Source: JADCCX01 sp031431475 (GTDB taxonomy: Bacteria; Pseudomonadota; Alphaproteobacteria; Rhizobiales; Beijerinckiaceae). Taken from it: 64,000 nt of DNA. Each line of letters opens with the position of its first letter. The first letter of the stretch is position 1. Below are positions 43,722 through 52,554 of this stretch, piece by piece. The stretch spans positions 1 through 64,000 of the forward strand of contig JANPDL010000002.1 in the NCBI GenBank assembly GCA_031431475.1, read 5' to 3'. Made by a program: the position numbers and the translations under genes. A model generated the notes under the pieces. It ran no database searches, was not told the DNA's origin, and saw nothing but the letters and a program-made list of their open reading frames with translations.

Positions 43722-44081
43722 ATGAAAACTTTTACTCTGCGCGCCGCACAGGGCGAAATCCAGATCACTCGATTGGGTGATATCAAACATCCAATTCCTT
43801 CCGTTACGCCGCTCCCACTTGAGGGCGGGAAGGCAATCATCGGGCATTCAAAAACCGGGCATCATCACGTTCTGGACCATCCGGCTGACGTTCGGGTTGC
43901 GACTGATGCGCCTGATGGAATGCGCGTGCTGTACGCCATCCTGACCGAACCAAATGCGCTGATCCATGAGCGCGGCCATGACACGCACGAAGCGATTGCC
44001 TTTGAGCCGGGTGTCTACGAGTTCCGCATCGGTCGGGAGTTTGATCCCTATGCCGAGATTGCGCGTCGGCAGGCGGACTGA
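43722..44081 (+). CDS. hypothetical phage protein, partner of DUF6745-like gene
   Basis: 119 residues; AAGGA precedes the ATG and the gap to the previous gene is 11 bp. It looks like a small beta-rich, cupin-like fold with many histidines (IGHSKTGHHHVLDHPADV; RGHDTHEAIAFEPGVYEF), ending in EFDPYAEIARRQAD. The histidines could bind metal. No firm family. Confidence 0.65.
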   Translation: MKTFTLRAAQGEIQITRLGDIKHPIPSVTPLPLEGGKAIIGHSKTGHHHVLDHPADVRVATDAPDGMRVLYAILTEPNALIHERGHDTHEAIAFEPGVYEFRIGREFDPYAEIARRQAD

Positions 44082-44083
44082 CC

Positions 44084-44248
44084 ATGAACGAGATCGCCAC
44101 ACAGCAGCGCCTCGAACGCGCCCGCATCCTCGCCAGGCACAAGCGCAAGTCCTCGCGAGGCCTCGCCATCACGACAACCCAGATCGCGGACTACTGCCGG
44201 AAGTTCATGGCCGAGGTTGCGGTCATCGCACCCAAGAGGTCAGCATGA
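44084..44248 (+). CDS. small basic phage protein (54 residues)
   Basis: Starts 3 bp after the previous stop and ends inside the next start (ATGA). Basic, helical (RLERARILARHKRKSSRGL), possibly nucleic-acid binding. Unknown. Confidence 0.55.
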   Translation: MNEIATQQRLERARILARHKRKSSRGLAITTTQIADYCRKFMAEVAVIAPKRSA

Positions 44249-44421
44249 AAACTCAGGAACAGCGCAAGGATGATAACCGCGCGGAAATGATGGACCGCAA
44301 GGCACGGCGTTCAAATCGCAGAAGAAATCTCGCCGTCATTCCGAACAACGAACGCACTCATGCTTATGGCGCCCCCGTTCTGCGCACCGGCAAGGTCTAT
44401 GATCGGAGGGGAAAACGATGA
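44245..44421 (+). CDS. small basic phage protein (58 residues)
   Basis: ATGA overlap with the previous gene. Very basic (RKARRSNRRRNLAVI) with a PVLRTGKVYDRRGKR tail; overlaps the start of the transglycosylase gene. Unknown, probably nucleic-acid binding. Confidence 0.55.
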   Translation: MKTQEQRKDDNRAEMMDRKARRSNRRRNLAVIPNNERTHAYGAPVLRTGKVYDRRGKR

Positions 44422-45065
44422 TGAACAAGCCCGCTCTCTACACCGGCATCGGAATCGGCGTGATTGTCGGCGCGTTTGCAGCATGGCCTCTGGCATCGTC
44501 TGCAAATGATGCGCTGGCGTTCGTCAACTCCAACTGGTCGAACCGCATAGCGGCTCCGCTTGATATCAGAACCGACCATATGAAGCGCGACGGAGAACGT
44601 GCCAGGATCAAGGCGGCCACGGAAGCCGCTGCACGTCGGCATGGTGTCCCGGTTGAGTTCTTGCACCGGCTGACGATGCGGGAGTCCGGATACCGCTTCG
44701 TGCAGGGTCCACCGACGCAATGGGGTCGGGCACAAGGTCCGCATCAGATACTCTGCGGCACGGCACGAGAACTTGGCGAGCGAGACTGCGGGCTTCTTAT
44801 GCGCGATGCCGACAGATCTGCCGACCTCGCCGCCCGCTACGTCATGCAGGGCTATCGGGCAACCGGGAGTTGGGGTGGCGCTGCTGCATTCTACCACGGA
44901 GGACCAAATCGCCGACTGTGGGGCCACAAGACGCGCGCTTACGCTCAGGCCGTTGGCGGATCGTTTCCGCGCACCGTCAGCGCCACCGCTCCACCGCGTG
45001 GCAAGTTTGGAGATGTTCCTATCGTCGTCGCCGGATTTGTCCCGTCCAGCTTCGGGGTGCGCTGA
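44418..45065 (+). CDS. lytic transglycosylase-like protein with N-terminal membrane anchor
   Basis: 215 residues; GGAGGGG before the ATG. One N-terminal hydrophobic segment (GIGIGVIVGAFAAWPLA), then an SLT-type lysozyme fold: FLHRLTMRESGYRF (catalytic Glu ~86), GRAQGPHQILCGTAREL, and AARYVMQGYRATGSWGGAAAFYHGG. It should cut peptidoglycan. Being in the early replication operon rather than the lysis or tail region, it may help DNA entry, release or another envelope function (inference). Confidence 0.78.
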   Translation: MMNKPALYTGIGIGVIVGAFAAWPLASSANDALAFVNSNWSNRIAAPLDIRTDHMKRDGERARIKAATEAAARRHGVPVEFLHRLTMRESGYRFVQGPPTQWGRAQGPHQILCGTARELGERDCGLLMRDADRSADLAARYVMQGYRATGSWGGAAAFYHGGPNRRLWGHKTRAYAQAVGGSFPRTVSATAPPRGKFGDVPIVVAGFVPSSFGVR

Positions 45066-45580
45066 TGTGGACAGACGAGATCAAGACGGAATGCAAGCGA
45101 CTGCTGGAGGTCGAAGGAATGTCAGCATCGCAGATCGGGATTGAACTGAACGAGCGGTACAAGACTACGTTCACGCGAAATGCGGTGTGCGGTTTCATCC
45201 ACAGGGCAGGCATATTCAAGCCGCGATCTGTGACACGATCATCGCCACGAAGGCCATCAAATCTTGGCGTTCCTCGCGTTGCCAAAATCAAACTGCCCGG
45301 TCCGCATCAGGTTGTGGATCGCCCGTCCATCGCGGGAGTCGTGCAGCCGCCTCAGGTTCCGGTCTTCGTGATCGTGCCACCATCGGTTGACGATACTCCC
45401 GTGACCGGCGCGATCGATGCCCTGATGGCGCTGCGCTCCGGGCGGTGCAAGTACGGCATCGGCGATACTCAATCTCCATCGTTCCGCTTCTGCATGGAAG
45501 CCACGGGCGACATCACGCGGTCCTATTGCCCGGAGCATCATGCGCATTGTTGTCCTTTGATAATCAGGAGGGCGGTATGA
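45065..45580 (+). CDS. GcrA-like cell-cycle regulator
   Basis: 171 residues from ATG 45065. N-terminal helix-turn-helix MWTDEIKTECKRLL...GMSASQIGIELNERY...TRNAVCGFIHRAGI is the GcrA pattern. The C-terminal cysteine/histidine motif GRCKYGIGDTQ...FRFCME...YCPEHHAHCC corresponds to the zinc-like end of GcrA family proteins. GcrA activates sigma-70 genes at methylated GANTC sites in Alphaproteobacteria. The central part is a Pro/Val-rich linker. It is coupled to the transglycosylase (TGATG) and to the DnaA-like gene (ATGA). Confidence 0.82.
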   Translation: MWTDEIKTECKRLLEVEGMSASQIGIELNERYKTTFTRNAVCGFIHRAGIFKPRSVTRSSPRRPSNLGVPRVAKIKLPGPHQVVDRPSIAGVVQPPQVPVFVIVPPSVDDTPVTGAIDALMALRSGRCKYGIGDTQSPSFRFCMEATGDITRSYCPEHHAHCCPLIIRRAV

Positions 45581-46113
45581 TGATTGTTCACGCACATCTC
45601 CAGCCCGACCATCCCGCCGTTGTCGCGAGAAGGGCAATGCAAGCCCGTCAGGCGCTCGCCTTGCAGGACGCCCAAGAGAAGTGGCGTCACGCGGCTGAAT
45701 CTATGGCCAAAGCCGCCGCAGAAGCCCGCGTGAAGATGGAGGCCCACGCCATTGCAGTTGCCGCCGCGATTGAACAGCGGCGAGCGAATGAAATCCTGCG
45801 GACGTGGCGTCAGGCATGGAAGCCCGCTATCCCGATCATCGTCGCGACGTGCGAGCGGCACGGGATTTCTTTGGTTGATGTGGTTTCCAAGGGAAGAAGC
45901 TTGCCGCTCGTGGCGTGTCGGCAGGAGGCTATGGCGCGGGTCGCCATTGAAACCAATCTTTCCCTCCCCAGCGTCGGCAAGATTTTCCGCCGTCATCACG
46001 CGACCATCATCCATGCGGTTCGCCGCTGGAATCATTTCCACGGGAAAGATGTCAGGGGAATTGGTTCGACGTGGCGCAAGGCGTCGTCCTATGCCTATCG
46101 GGGTGGCGTATGA
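45577..46113 (+). CDS. protein with DnaA domain IV-like DNA-binding region
   Basis: 178 residues; AGGAGGG before a double ATG. The N-terminal ~80 residues are an Ala-rich helix; the C-terminal half (VVSKGRSLPLVACRQEAMAR, then LSLPSVGKIFRRHHATIIHAV) follows the DnaA DNA-binding signature in which the histidine-rich loop contacts DnaA boxes. There is no ATPase domain. It could recognise the phage origin or compete with host DnaA. Overlaps GcrA-like and MT-A70 genes by ATGA at both ends. Confidence 0.78.
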   Translation: MMIVHAHLQPDHPAVVARRAMQARQALALQDAQEKWRHAAESMAKAAAEARVKMEAHAIAVAAAIEQRRANEILRTWRQAWKPAIPIIVATCERHGISLVDVVSKGRSLPLVACRQEAMARVAIETNLSLPSVGKIFRRHHATIIHAVRRWNHFHGKDVRGIGSTWRKASSYAYRGGV

Positions 46114-46691
46114 GCGCCCCTCTTTTCGGCTGGCCGTTGGGTGATCTGATCCCGAACCACTACGGCGCGATCTTGGCGGACCCTCCGTGGTCTTTTGAAA
46201 ACTTCAGCGCCAAGGGCGAGAAGAAAAACCCCAAGGCGCACTACCACTGCATGAACATCGCCAAGATCAAAGCCCTTCCCGTGGCTGATCTGGCCGCGCG
46301 TGATTGCTACCTGTTTCTGTGGGCAACAAACCCCATGCTGGACCAGTGCATGGACACGCTGAAGGCGTGGGGCTTCAAATTCGTCACGGCAGGGACGTGG
46401 GTCAAGACGACGAAGAACGGGAAGCTCGGTTTCGGCCCCGGATACGTGCGCAGATCGTCCAACGAACCCTACCTGATCGGCAAGCGCGGGAAGCCTTCAC
46501 CTGGCTCACGGTCCATCCGGTCTGTCATCATGTCCTTGGCCCGTGAGCACAGCCGGAAGCCGCCTGAGATGCGTTCCGAGGTCGAGGCGACGTGCCCCGG
46601 TGTTCCTCGATGCGAGTTATTCGCGCGTGAGCCATGGCCCGGCGCCGATGTGTGGGGAAATCAGACCAGCCGGTTCGGGGTGGCGGCGTGA
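46110..46691 (+). CDS. MT-A70 family adenine methyltransferase
   Basis: 193 residues. The catalytic DPPW is at residues 23-27 (AILADPPWSFENF), followed by YHCMNIAKIKALPVADLA and LFLWATNPML, and the end REHSRKPPEMRSEVEAT with ELFAREPWPGADVWGN, all family hallmarks. Expected product: N6-methyladenine in DNA. First of three methyltransferases in this operon; likely protects phage DNA from restriction or masks regulatory sites. Confidence 0.88.
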   Translation: MSAPLFGWPLGDLIPNHYGAILADPPWSFENFSAKGEKKNPKAHYHCMNIAKIKALPVADLAARDCYLFLWATNPMLDQCMDTLKAWGFKFVTAGTWVKTTKNGKLGFGPGYVRRSSNEPYLIGKRGKPSPGSRSIRSVIMSLAREHSRKPPEMRSEVEATCPGVPRCELFAREPWPGADVWGNQTSRFGVAA

Positions 46692-48433
46692 CGATCACCT
46701 ACCTGTCCGTCTGCAGCGGAATTGAAAGCGCCTCTGTCGCGTGGGAGCCGCTTGGTTTCAGCGCGGTAGGCTATGCAGAAGTCGCCCCATTTGCATCTGC
46801 GGTGCTGGCGCATCGGTTCGGCTCAAATCTGCCGGGCGAACCACTGTCTCACAACGCTCCGCCGAACTTCGGGGATTTCACGGCGATCCCGATGGACCGG
46901 CTTCCGGCGCAAGTGGACGTGCTGGTTGGCGGGACTCCATGTCAGGCATTTTCAATAGCCGGCCGTCGCCTTTCACTCGCGGATGTCCGCGGCAATCTCA
47001 CCCTCGCATACGTGGTGCTCGCACATGAACTTGCTGACAATCATGGACTCCGAAACGCCGTCTGGGAAAATGTTCCCGGCGTTCTCTCCACCGACGACAA
47101 CGCCTTCGGATGTTTCTTGGGAGCAATTGTCGGGGCAGATGCTCCCCTGCTTTCGTCACCAAAACCAAACGGACGAAAAGGGAATGACTTCTGGAAATGG
47201 AGCGACGAGATCAACGGGCTTCGCCCCGCATGGCCAAGCACTGGTATGGTTGCCGGGCCAAGGGGGCGGGCGGCATGGCGGGTTCTCGACGCTCAATTCT
47301 TCGGCCTGGCCCAACGACGCGAGCGTGTGTTCGTTGTCGCAGATTTTGGAAGCGGGGCCGATCCCGCAGCGATTCTATTTGAGCGCCAAGGCGTGCGCGG
47401 GAATTTTGCGCCGCGCCGAGAAACGCGGGAAGGTGTTGCCGGAGATGCTGCGGCTAGCACTGGAATCAGTGGTGCATTCGGGGGGGGGCGGACCTCCGGG
47501 CCAGTAGATCAGGCGGCTTGCCTGACTGCGAACGGCGGCGGGCAAGCGATGGACTTTGAGGTCGAGACGTTTCTGGTCGAGACGGCAAATACTCTTTTGG
47601 GAAAAGAAAACGACAGCCACGCCGCTGATATGGAAACTTACGTCGCCCACAGCTTGCGCGGCGAGGGCTTCGACGCCTCTGAAGACGGTACAGGTCGGGG
47701 AACGCCGATAATACCGGAGTTAGCCCGGACCCTGACGCGCGGCTCGGAAAGCGCTGGCAAGGGCGGCTATGCCGGGCGACGGCAGGAGGATGACGACAAT
47801 CTGGTGGCCTACGCCATTCAGGAACGAGCCGTCAGCGAGAACCCGAACGCTGGGCCGCAAGGGATCGGCGTGCAGGCTGATATCAGCTACACGCTGGAAG
47901 CGCGCCATCATGTGCAGGCGGTGGCCTTCGCCCAGAATACGCGGGATGAAGTCCGGCTATTTTCAGAGGACGGATCAATTGTTGGCGCATTGTCAGCAGA
48001 GCCGGGAGCGAAGCAGCAATCCTACATAGCCTTCCCCGAGCGCATGTCGGGAACTCAGGTCGCGGCATCGGAAAATCTCTCGCCTGCTCTCGGAGCCTTA
48101 AATCCGACTGCTGTTGCTTTCGACCTGAGAGGGCGCGAGGGCGGCGCGTCATTTGAGGGGCAGCACGACACGGCCAATATCCGTGCCGCTTCTGGCGGAT
48201 CGTCTCGGAGCTACGTCGCACATCAATGGGCGGTGCGCCGATTGACCCCGCTGGAATGCAGCAGATTGCAAGGCTTCCCCGATGACTGGTCCCGAATTCC
48301 GTGGCGCGGCAAGCCTGCAGAACTGTGTCCAGATGGACCTCAGTACAAGACCTATGGGAATGCGATGGCTTGTAATGTCATGGCCTGGATTGGGTGCAGG
48401 CTAAAGGATGCGATGCCGGAGAGGGCGCCGTGA
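46688..48433 (+). CDS. DNA cytosine-5 methyltransferase
   Basis: 581 residues from a GTG overlapping the previous stop (GTGA). Motif I SVCSGIESASVAWEPLG (~7-23), motif IV GGTPCQAFSIAGRR (~80-93, catalytic Cys), VI ENVPGV (~127), VIII QRRERVF (~214), IX RLTPLECSRLQGFPDDW (~520) and X YKTYGNAMACNV (~558) are intact. The target-recognition region (~240-510) is very long and low in complexity, containing repeated AxALSAEPG/GALNPTAV-like pieces. No cognate restriction endonuclease is nearby, so it is an orphan phage enzyme. Confidence 0.93.
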   Translation: MTITYLSVCSGIESASVAWEPLGFSAVGYAEVAPFASAVLAHRFGSNLPGEPLSHNAPPNFGDFTAIPMDRLPAQVDVLVGGTPCQAFSIAGRRLSLADVRGNLTLAYVVLAHELADNHGLRNAVWENVPGVLSTDDNAFGCFLGAIVGADAPLLSSPKPNGRKGNDFWKWSDEINGLRPAWPSTGMVAGPRGRAAWRVLDAQFFGLAQRRERVFVVADFGSGADPAAILFERQGVRGNFAPRRETREGVAGDAAASTGISGAFGGGRTSGPVDQAACLTANGGGQAMDFEVETFLVETANTLLGKENDSHAADMETYVAHSLRGEGFDASEDGTGRGTPIIPELARTLTRGSESAGKGGYAGRRQEDDDNLVAYAIQERAVSENPNAGPQGIGVQADISYTLEARHHVQAVAFAQNTRDEVRLFSEDGSIVGALSAEPGAKQQSYIAFPERMSGTQVAASENLSPALGALNPTAVAFDLRGREGGASFEGQHDTANIRAASGGSSRSYVAHQWAVRRLTPLECSRLQGFPDDWSRIPWRGKPAELCPDGPQYKTYGNAMACNVMAWIGCRLKDAMPERAP

Positions 48434-48723
48434 CCTCTCCCTCTGACAAGCGCCGCGCGATGCTGATCTATCTCCGTGACCTGGCTGATGGCCGCGCTGG
48501 ATACGAGGCAGGAGCCTCACAGGTGCTTCGAGAGACGGGAGATGTCCAAGCGGCTGATGACCGTGCCCGTGCCGCTCTCGACTGGCACGCCATCTACCTG
48601 ATGCTCGCCTGCATACTGTCTGAATATGAGCAAGGGCAGAAAGGGCAATACGGAGTTCCCAAGGCGGTGACGAACATTCTCTCTGCTGGTGCTGGTGCGT
48701 ATTTGAAAGGGAAGGCAGCATGA
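48430..48723 (+). CDS. hypothetical phage protein (97 residues)
   Basis: GTG start overlaps the stop of the cytosine methyltransferase (GTGA). Helical with SPSDKRRAMLIYLRDLADGR and a Gly/Ala C-terminus. No family recognised; start and stop overlap both neighbours. Confidence 0.6.
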   Translation: MTSPSDKRRAMLIYLRDLADGRAGYEAGASQVLRETGDVQAADDRARAALDWHAIYLMLACILSEYEQGQKGQYGVPKAVTNILSAGAGAYLKGKAA

Positions 48724-48899
48724 CCGGCCCGTCGTTAAACATGCGTCGATACCGGGATCAACGGGTCCGCGAGGTAAAGGTTCCGTCTTGGGTTCCGGAA
48801 TCATTAGTGAAGGAGTTCATGGCCGTCGCTGATGTTGACGGTGAGCACGCGGCTGCGAAGTGGGCACGGGCTGAGAAGAAGAAGCTGGTGTCGAAGTGA
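48720..48899 (+). CDS. small phage protein (59 residues) upstream of dnaB
   Basis: ATGA overlap with the previous gene and GTGA overlap with the helicase. Begins MTGPSLNMRRYRDQRVREVK and ends AAKWARAEKKKLVSK; the centre (PSWVPESLVKEFMAVADVDG) may be a short helix-turn-helix. Position suggests a helicase-loader-like accessory (speculative). Confidence 0.5.
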   Translation: MTGPSLNMRRYRDQRVREVKVPSWVPESLVKEFMAVADVDGEHAAAKWARAEKKKLVSK

Positions 48900-50692
48900 G
48901 CGCCAAGAAAGCAGCCGTCGATCCTATGGCGGAGGGGACGGTAGACATTCTTCCTCCCCACAATATGGAGATGGAGTGGGGGGTTCTTGGAATGCTTCTG
49001 ATTCATAACGAGATGTTTGATCAGGTGTCGTCCATCCTTTCGTCAGATGATTTTTATGAGAAGGCCCATGGGCGCTTGTACGAAATAATGGGGGCAATGC
49101 GAGACCAAGGGAAACCATTCGATCCAGCTTCGCTCAAGTCGTGTTTGAAGGAAATCAATCCTGGGCCGAATCTGACAATTCTGCAGTGGCTTTTTTCTCT
49201 CGTAAAGAATGCAACCACTGCAATCAATGCAGCGGGATATTCCCGTGCTATCGTTGATCTCCACAAGCGCCGGAAGCTGCTTGCGGCTGCGGATGAAATA
49301 AAGGCGCTGGTTTGCAATTCCAGCTACGCCGATCCGCTATCGACACTGGTTGATGAGGCAACCGCATTGCTGGACGATGTGCGAAGTCGCAACGGGGTTC
49401 CAGAAGGTCTGATCAGCTTCGGGGATGCGATGGGTCAAAGCATTGACGCTCTCGCAAAGGCCTTTCAGAACGAGGGGAATGTCGCTGGTCGTTCCACAGG
49501 CTTCCCGACATTGAACGAGGCTTTCGGCGGCCTGTCCAGCACCGATGTCATCATCATTGCTGGTCGGCCAGGTTCGGGCAAGTCGGCGCTCGCCGTGGAT
49601 ATCGCCTCGCATGTCGCAAAGGATGATCCATCAAACCATGTTCTGTTCTTCTCGCAGGAGATGGCAGCGCAGCAGTTGACGACACGCGCACTGTCCAAAA
49701 AATCCAAGATTCCTGCGGTGAGGCTGCGGAACGGGAACATTGAACAGAGCGACTTCGAGAACCTTGTCGATATTGCGAAGGGCATGGCTGATCTCAGCAT
49801 CATCATTGACGAGTCGGCCGGGATCAAACTCTCTCATGTCGCGTCTAAACTCAGACAGATATCCCGGCGCAAAAAGGTATCTGTCGTGGTTGTCGATTAC
49901 CTCCAGCTTATGGCAGGCGGCGGGAAATCAAAGGGTCGGGGAGACAACAGGAATCAGGAACTCTCGGAGATCACAGCGGGCCTGAAGACGCTGGCGAAGC
50001 AGTTCGGTGTTTGCTTCATCGTGCTGTCTCAACTCTCTCGGGAGGTCGAGAAGCGTGACGACAAGCGGCCGATCCTCTCCGACCTTCGCGACAGCGGGTC
50101 CATCGAGCAGGACGCCGATATTGTCATGATGGTGTACCGCGAGGAATACTATCTGAAGCAGCGCTTTCCCCATGGTCAATCAGGCGATCAATGGGAGAAA
50201 TGGAAATCCGATATGGACCGCTGGAAAGGTCTGGCCGAGATCATCATTGCGAAGAACCGGCACGGTCCACAAGGGACATTTCTGCTCGGGTTTGACGGTG
50301 ACACCACGTCCTTCCGGGAGCTTGAGGAAGACGAGAAGCAGGGCCGCAACACGGAACAGCCCAAGGCGAAGGTCAGGCTGATCAAGAGCGCGGCGCTGGT
50401 GTTTGATGCAATGGTCGCGTGCATGGCCAGACTCGGGCAACCCGGTCGGTGTCCTAACGCTGCGATGGATATGCCAGCCATCCTGACTTCGGAAGCGTTC
50501 GGGGAATACCTCGCGTCACGTCCAAGCATGGATGGTGACAACGCCGAGAAGGCCGAGAAGGAGGCGCGTGAGCAGTTCAAGAAGGGCATGATCTGGTTGC
50601 ACGATGAAGGCGTGATCGTGATCAGCAACGAGACATCAGGCGAGACGAAACGGGCTTGGCTCTGGTTTACAGGTCGGAAGGTGAGACGATGA
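48896..50692 (+). CDS. dnaB: DnaB-like replicative helicase
   Basis: 598 residues from a GTG. The N-terminal DnaB domain (MEWGVLGMLLIHNEMFDQV, ~25-120) is followed by the RecA-like helicase: Walker A AGRPGSGKSALA (~222-233), Walker B VVVVDYLQLMAGG (~326-338), LSQLSREVEKR (~383) and the arginine-finger region DLRDSGSIEQDADIVMMVYRE (~399). A C-terminal extension of ~130 residues (from ~465) is not usual for DnaB. It unwinds DNA at the phage fork. Confidence 0.92.
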   Translation: MSAKKAAVDPMAEGTVDILPPHNMEMEWGVLGMLLIHNEMFDQVSSILSSDDFYEKAHGRLYEIMGAMRDQGKPFDPASLKSCLKEINPGPNLTILQWLFSLVKNATTAINAAGYSRAIVDLHKRRKLLAAADEIKALVCNSSYADPLSTLVDEATALLDDVRSRNGVPEGLISFGDAMGQSIDALAKAFQNEGNVAGRSTGFPTLNEAFGGLSSTDVIIIAGRPGSGKSALAVDIASHVAKDDPSNHVLFFSQEMAAQQLTTRALSKKSKIPAVRLRNGNIEQSDFENLVDIAKGMADLSIIIDESAGIKLSHVASKLRQISRRKKVSVVVVDYLQLMAGGGKSKGRGDNRNQELSEITAGLKTLAKQFGVCFIVLSQLSREVEKRDDKRPILSDLRDSGSIEQDADIVMMVYREEYYLKQRFPHGQSGDQWEKWKSDMDRWKGLAEIIIAKNRHGPQGTFLLGFDGDTTSFRELEEDEKQGRNTEQPKAKVRLIKSAALVFDAMVACMARLGQPGRCPNAAMDMPAILTSEAFGEYLASRPSMDGDNAEKAEKEAREQFKKGMIWLHDEGVIVISNETSGETKRAWLWFTGRKVRR

Positions 50693-51405
50693 GCGAGAGG
50701 CGCATTGAGCAACTGTCCGATGATGTGACGCTATATCTTGGAGATTGTCGTGACGTATTGCCGACGTTGGGGCGCGTCAACGCAGTGCTGACAGATCCAC
50801 CGTTCGGCATATCCTACAAGTCGGGATATGCAACCGATGCTCTCTGGGTTGGTGGAAGATCAATCGCTGGCGATGAAACAACTGCTGTTAGGGACGAGGC
50901 ACTGGTTCTGTGCGGTGATGTGCCGATGTTGGTATTTGGGTCGCGGCGTGCCACTCCGCCTCTTGGCGTCCGCATGTTCCTCACATGGGATAAAGGGCCA
51001 GCGCTTGGGATGGGTGCGCTAGACCTGCCTTGGAAGCCGTCATCAGAGGAAATTTACGTTATCGGAAAAGGCTTTGTCGGCGTTCGGGACGAAGGAGCGG
51101 TTCTTTACTGCCCTCCCGTTCAGTCTATGGCGAAGAACGGACGCCAACACCCTAACGAAAAACCTGTTCCATTGCTGCAGCGATTGCTGCGCAAACTTCC
51201 GGAAGGGGTGATCTGCGATCCCTTTATGGGCTCTGGCAGTACTGGAGTTGCGTGCATTCAGATTGCTCGGGGGTTCGTCGGTATTGAGATTGACCCAAGT
51301 TATTTCGACATAGCCTGTCGCCGCCTATCCGATGAGTTGCAGCGCCCCCGCCTTGACCTTTGGGAGCCACAACCGAAGCAAATTCAGGAGGTTATGAAAC
51401 TATGA
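50689..51405 (+). CDS. site-specific DNA methyltransferase (N6-adenine/N4-cytosine)
   Basis: 238 residues; ATGA overlap with dnaB. The catalytic motif TDPPFGISY lies at ~33-41, and CDPFMGSGSTGVACIQ at ~178-193 binds AdoMet, the beta-type motif order. NEKPVPLLQRLL precedes the latter as usual. Length is near the minimum, so the target-recognition part is small. The recognition site cannot be read; a short palindrome such as GANTC is one possibility in this lineage but is only a guess. Confidence 0.88.
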   Translation: MSERRIEQLSDDVTLYLGDCRDVLPTLGRVNAVLTDPPFGISYKSGYATDALWVGGRSIAGDETTAVRDEALVLCGDVPMLVFGSRRATPPLGVRMFLTWDKGPALGMGALDLPWKPSSEEIYVIGKGFVGVRDEGAVLYCPPVQSMAKNGRQHPNEKPVPLLQRLLRKLPEGVICDPFMGSGSTGVACIQIARGFVGIEIDPSYFDIACRRLSDELQRPRLDLWEPQPKQIQEVMKL

Positions 51406-52256
51406 GCGAGAAGAAAACAGCGGCGGCGCGTCGGGAGATCGAAGCATGGAAGGCGCGCGTCCTGTTCCTGTGCTTCCATAGCCTCAGAGACGTGTCGAAG
51501 ATGACCAAGGTGCCAGTCGGTACGTTTTCCAAGGTGGTAGCCGCAGATGGGCTGGAAACCATTCGATCACGCCATGAGCTACGTATCCCGGCGCTGATCG
51601 CGATGTTCAAGGCGAGCCCGAAAGGTCTGGATCGTTTCATCGAAACCGAAATGGAGCGCCTGTCCATGACGGCCACGAATGCGCGTGCGCTGATAGAGTT
51701 CCGGCGTGACAAAGACCGGAAGCCAGAAGATGTCCTGCCCGAGCGCGTCATGGTGCTACGGAAGGGCCGGAAGGAACACGAAGGCCAGTTCAACGAGGCG
51801 AGTTGCGCGTTGTCATGGCTCTTGTCGAAGTCGAAGATCAGTCAGTGGATGTACGACGCCGGTATGGCCTATCGGGGTGACAACGAGGTTGCCCAGAGCT
51901 TCCGGGGGCAAGATCCAGCGAAGGACAACGTGTCCGGGGGTAGTGGTGGAGCGGGAACTATCACCGATGGCCAAGCCGACGCGATGGATCGTCTGGCGGA
52001 GGTCCGTGAGGCGATCATCCTGTCCGCAAAGGGTGGCGTGCTCGGTGGGCATTGGCAGATCACACGAGAGGCTTGTCTCACGATGGACGCACGGCGGGCC
52101 GATAAGCTCCTGCCTGCTGAAATCAATGCGATATCGAAGACGCTTGAATCCGTGGCGTGGGTCTACAACATGGCTCCGAGCGGTGGTGTGGCGACGTTCC
52201 TATCCAACCGTGCGGTTGATGGCCGTCTTCGCAGATCGGGTGGCGACGATGCTTGA
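51402..52256 (+). CDS. hypothetical phage protein with N-terminal helix-turn-helix-like segment
   Basis: 284 residues; ATGA overlap with the methyltransferase. A possible helix-turn-helix, LRDVSKMTKVPVGTFSKVVAADGL (residues ~25-50; two blocks), precedes a mostly helical body. Gly-rich linker GGSGGAGTITDG at ~186. Function unknown. Confidence 0.65.
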   Translation: MSEKKTAAARREIEAWKARVLFLCFHSLRDVSKMTKVPVGTFSKVVAADGLETIRSRHELRIPALIAMFKASPKGLDRFIETEMERLSMTATNARALIEFRRDKDRKPEDVLPERVMVLRKGRKEHEGQFNEASCALSWLLSKSKISQWMYDAGMAYRGDNEVAQSFRGQDPAKDNVSGGSGGAGTITDGQADAMDRLAEVREAIILSAKGGVLGGHWQITREACLTMDARRADKLLPAEINAISKTLESVAWVYNMAPSGGVATFLSNRAVDGRLRRSGGDDA

Positions 52257-52554
52257 AATTCTCCCCACATGGACAAAAGAAAAGCGGCGCACACAATCCA
52301 TCAAGCGAGACTTCTTCGCCTCACCTGAACAGGCTGGCGGGCGCTGGAGGGGTGTTTACCAGTCTCCCCACATCGGCGTGAAGTTTGTGCGCGCGAAGGA
52401 TGGGAAAGTCGCTGTTTTTGACACGCTGGAGCAGGCCGAACTCGCGGCCGGTCGCGCCTACAAGTATGCGACAAAGGATGAGCCCGATCCGATCCGGGCA
52501 ACCAGGATGATCGTGGTGCCCGGAAGGAAGCCATTCAGAACGAATAGCCGGTGA
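52249..52554 (+). CDS. hypothetical phage protein (101 residues)
   Basis: Overlaps the previous gene by 8 bp; last gene of the rightward operon. Contains an AP2/ERF-like short beta fold (GRWRGVYQSPHIGVKFVRA, DTLEQAELAAGRAY), reminiscent of the AP2 domains attached to phage HNH nucleases, hence possibly DNA binding (uncertain). It is convergent with the next gene and overlaps it by 20 bp. Confidence 0.55.
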   Translation: MLEILPTWTKEKRRTQSIKRDFFASPEQAGGRWRGVYQSPHIGVKFVRAKDGKVAVFDTLEQAELAAGRAYKYATKDEPDPIRATRMIVVPGRKPFRTNSR

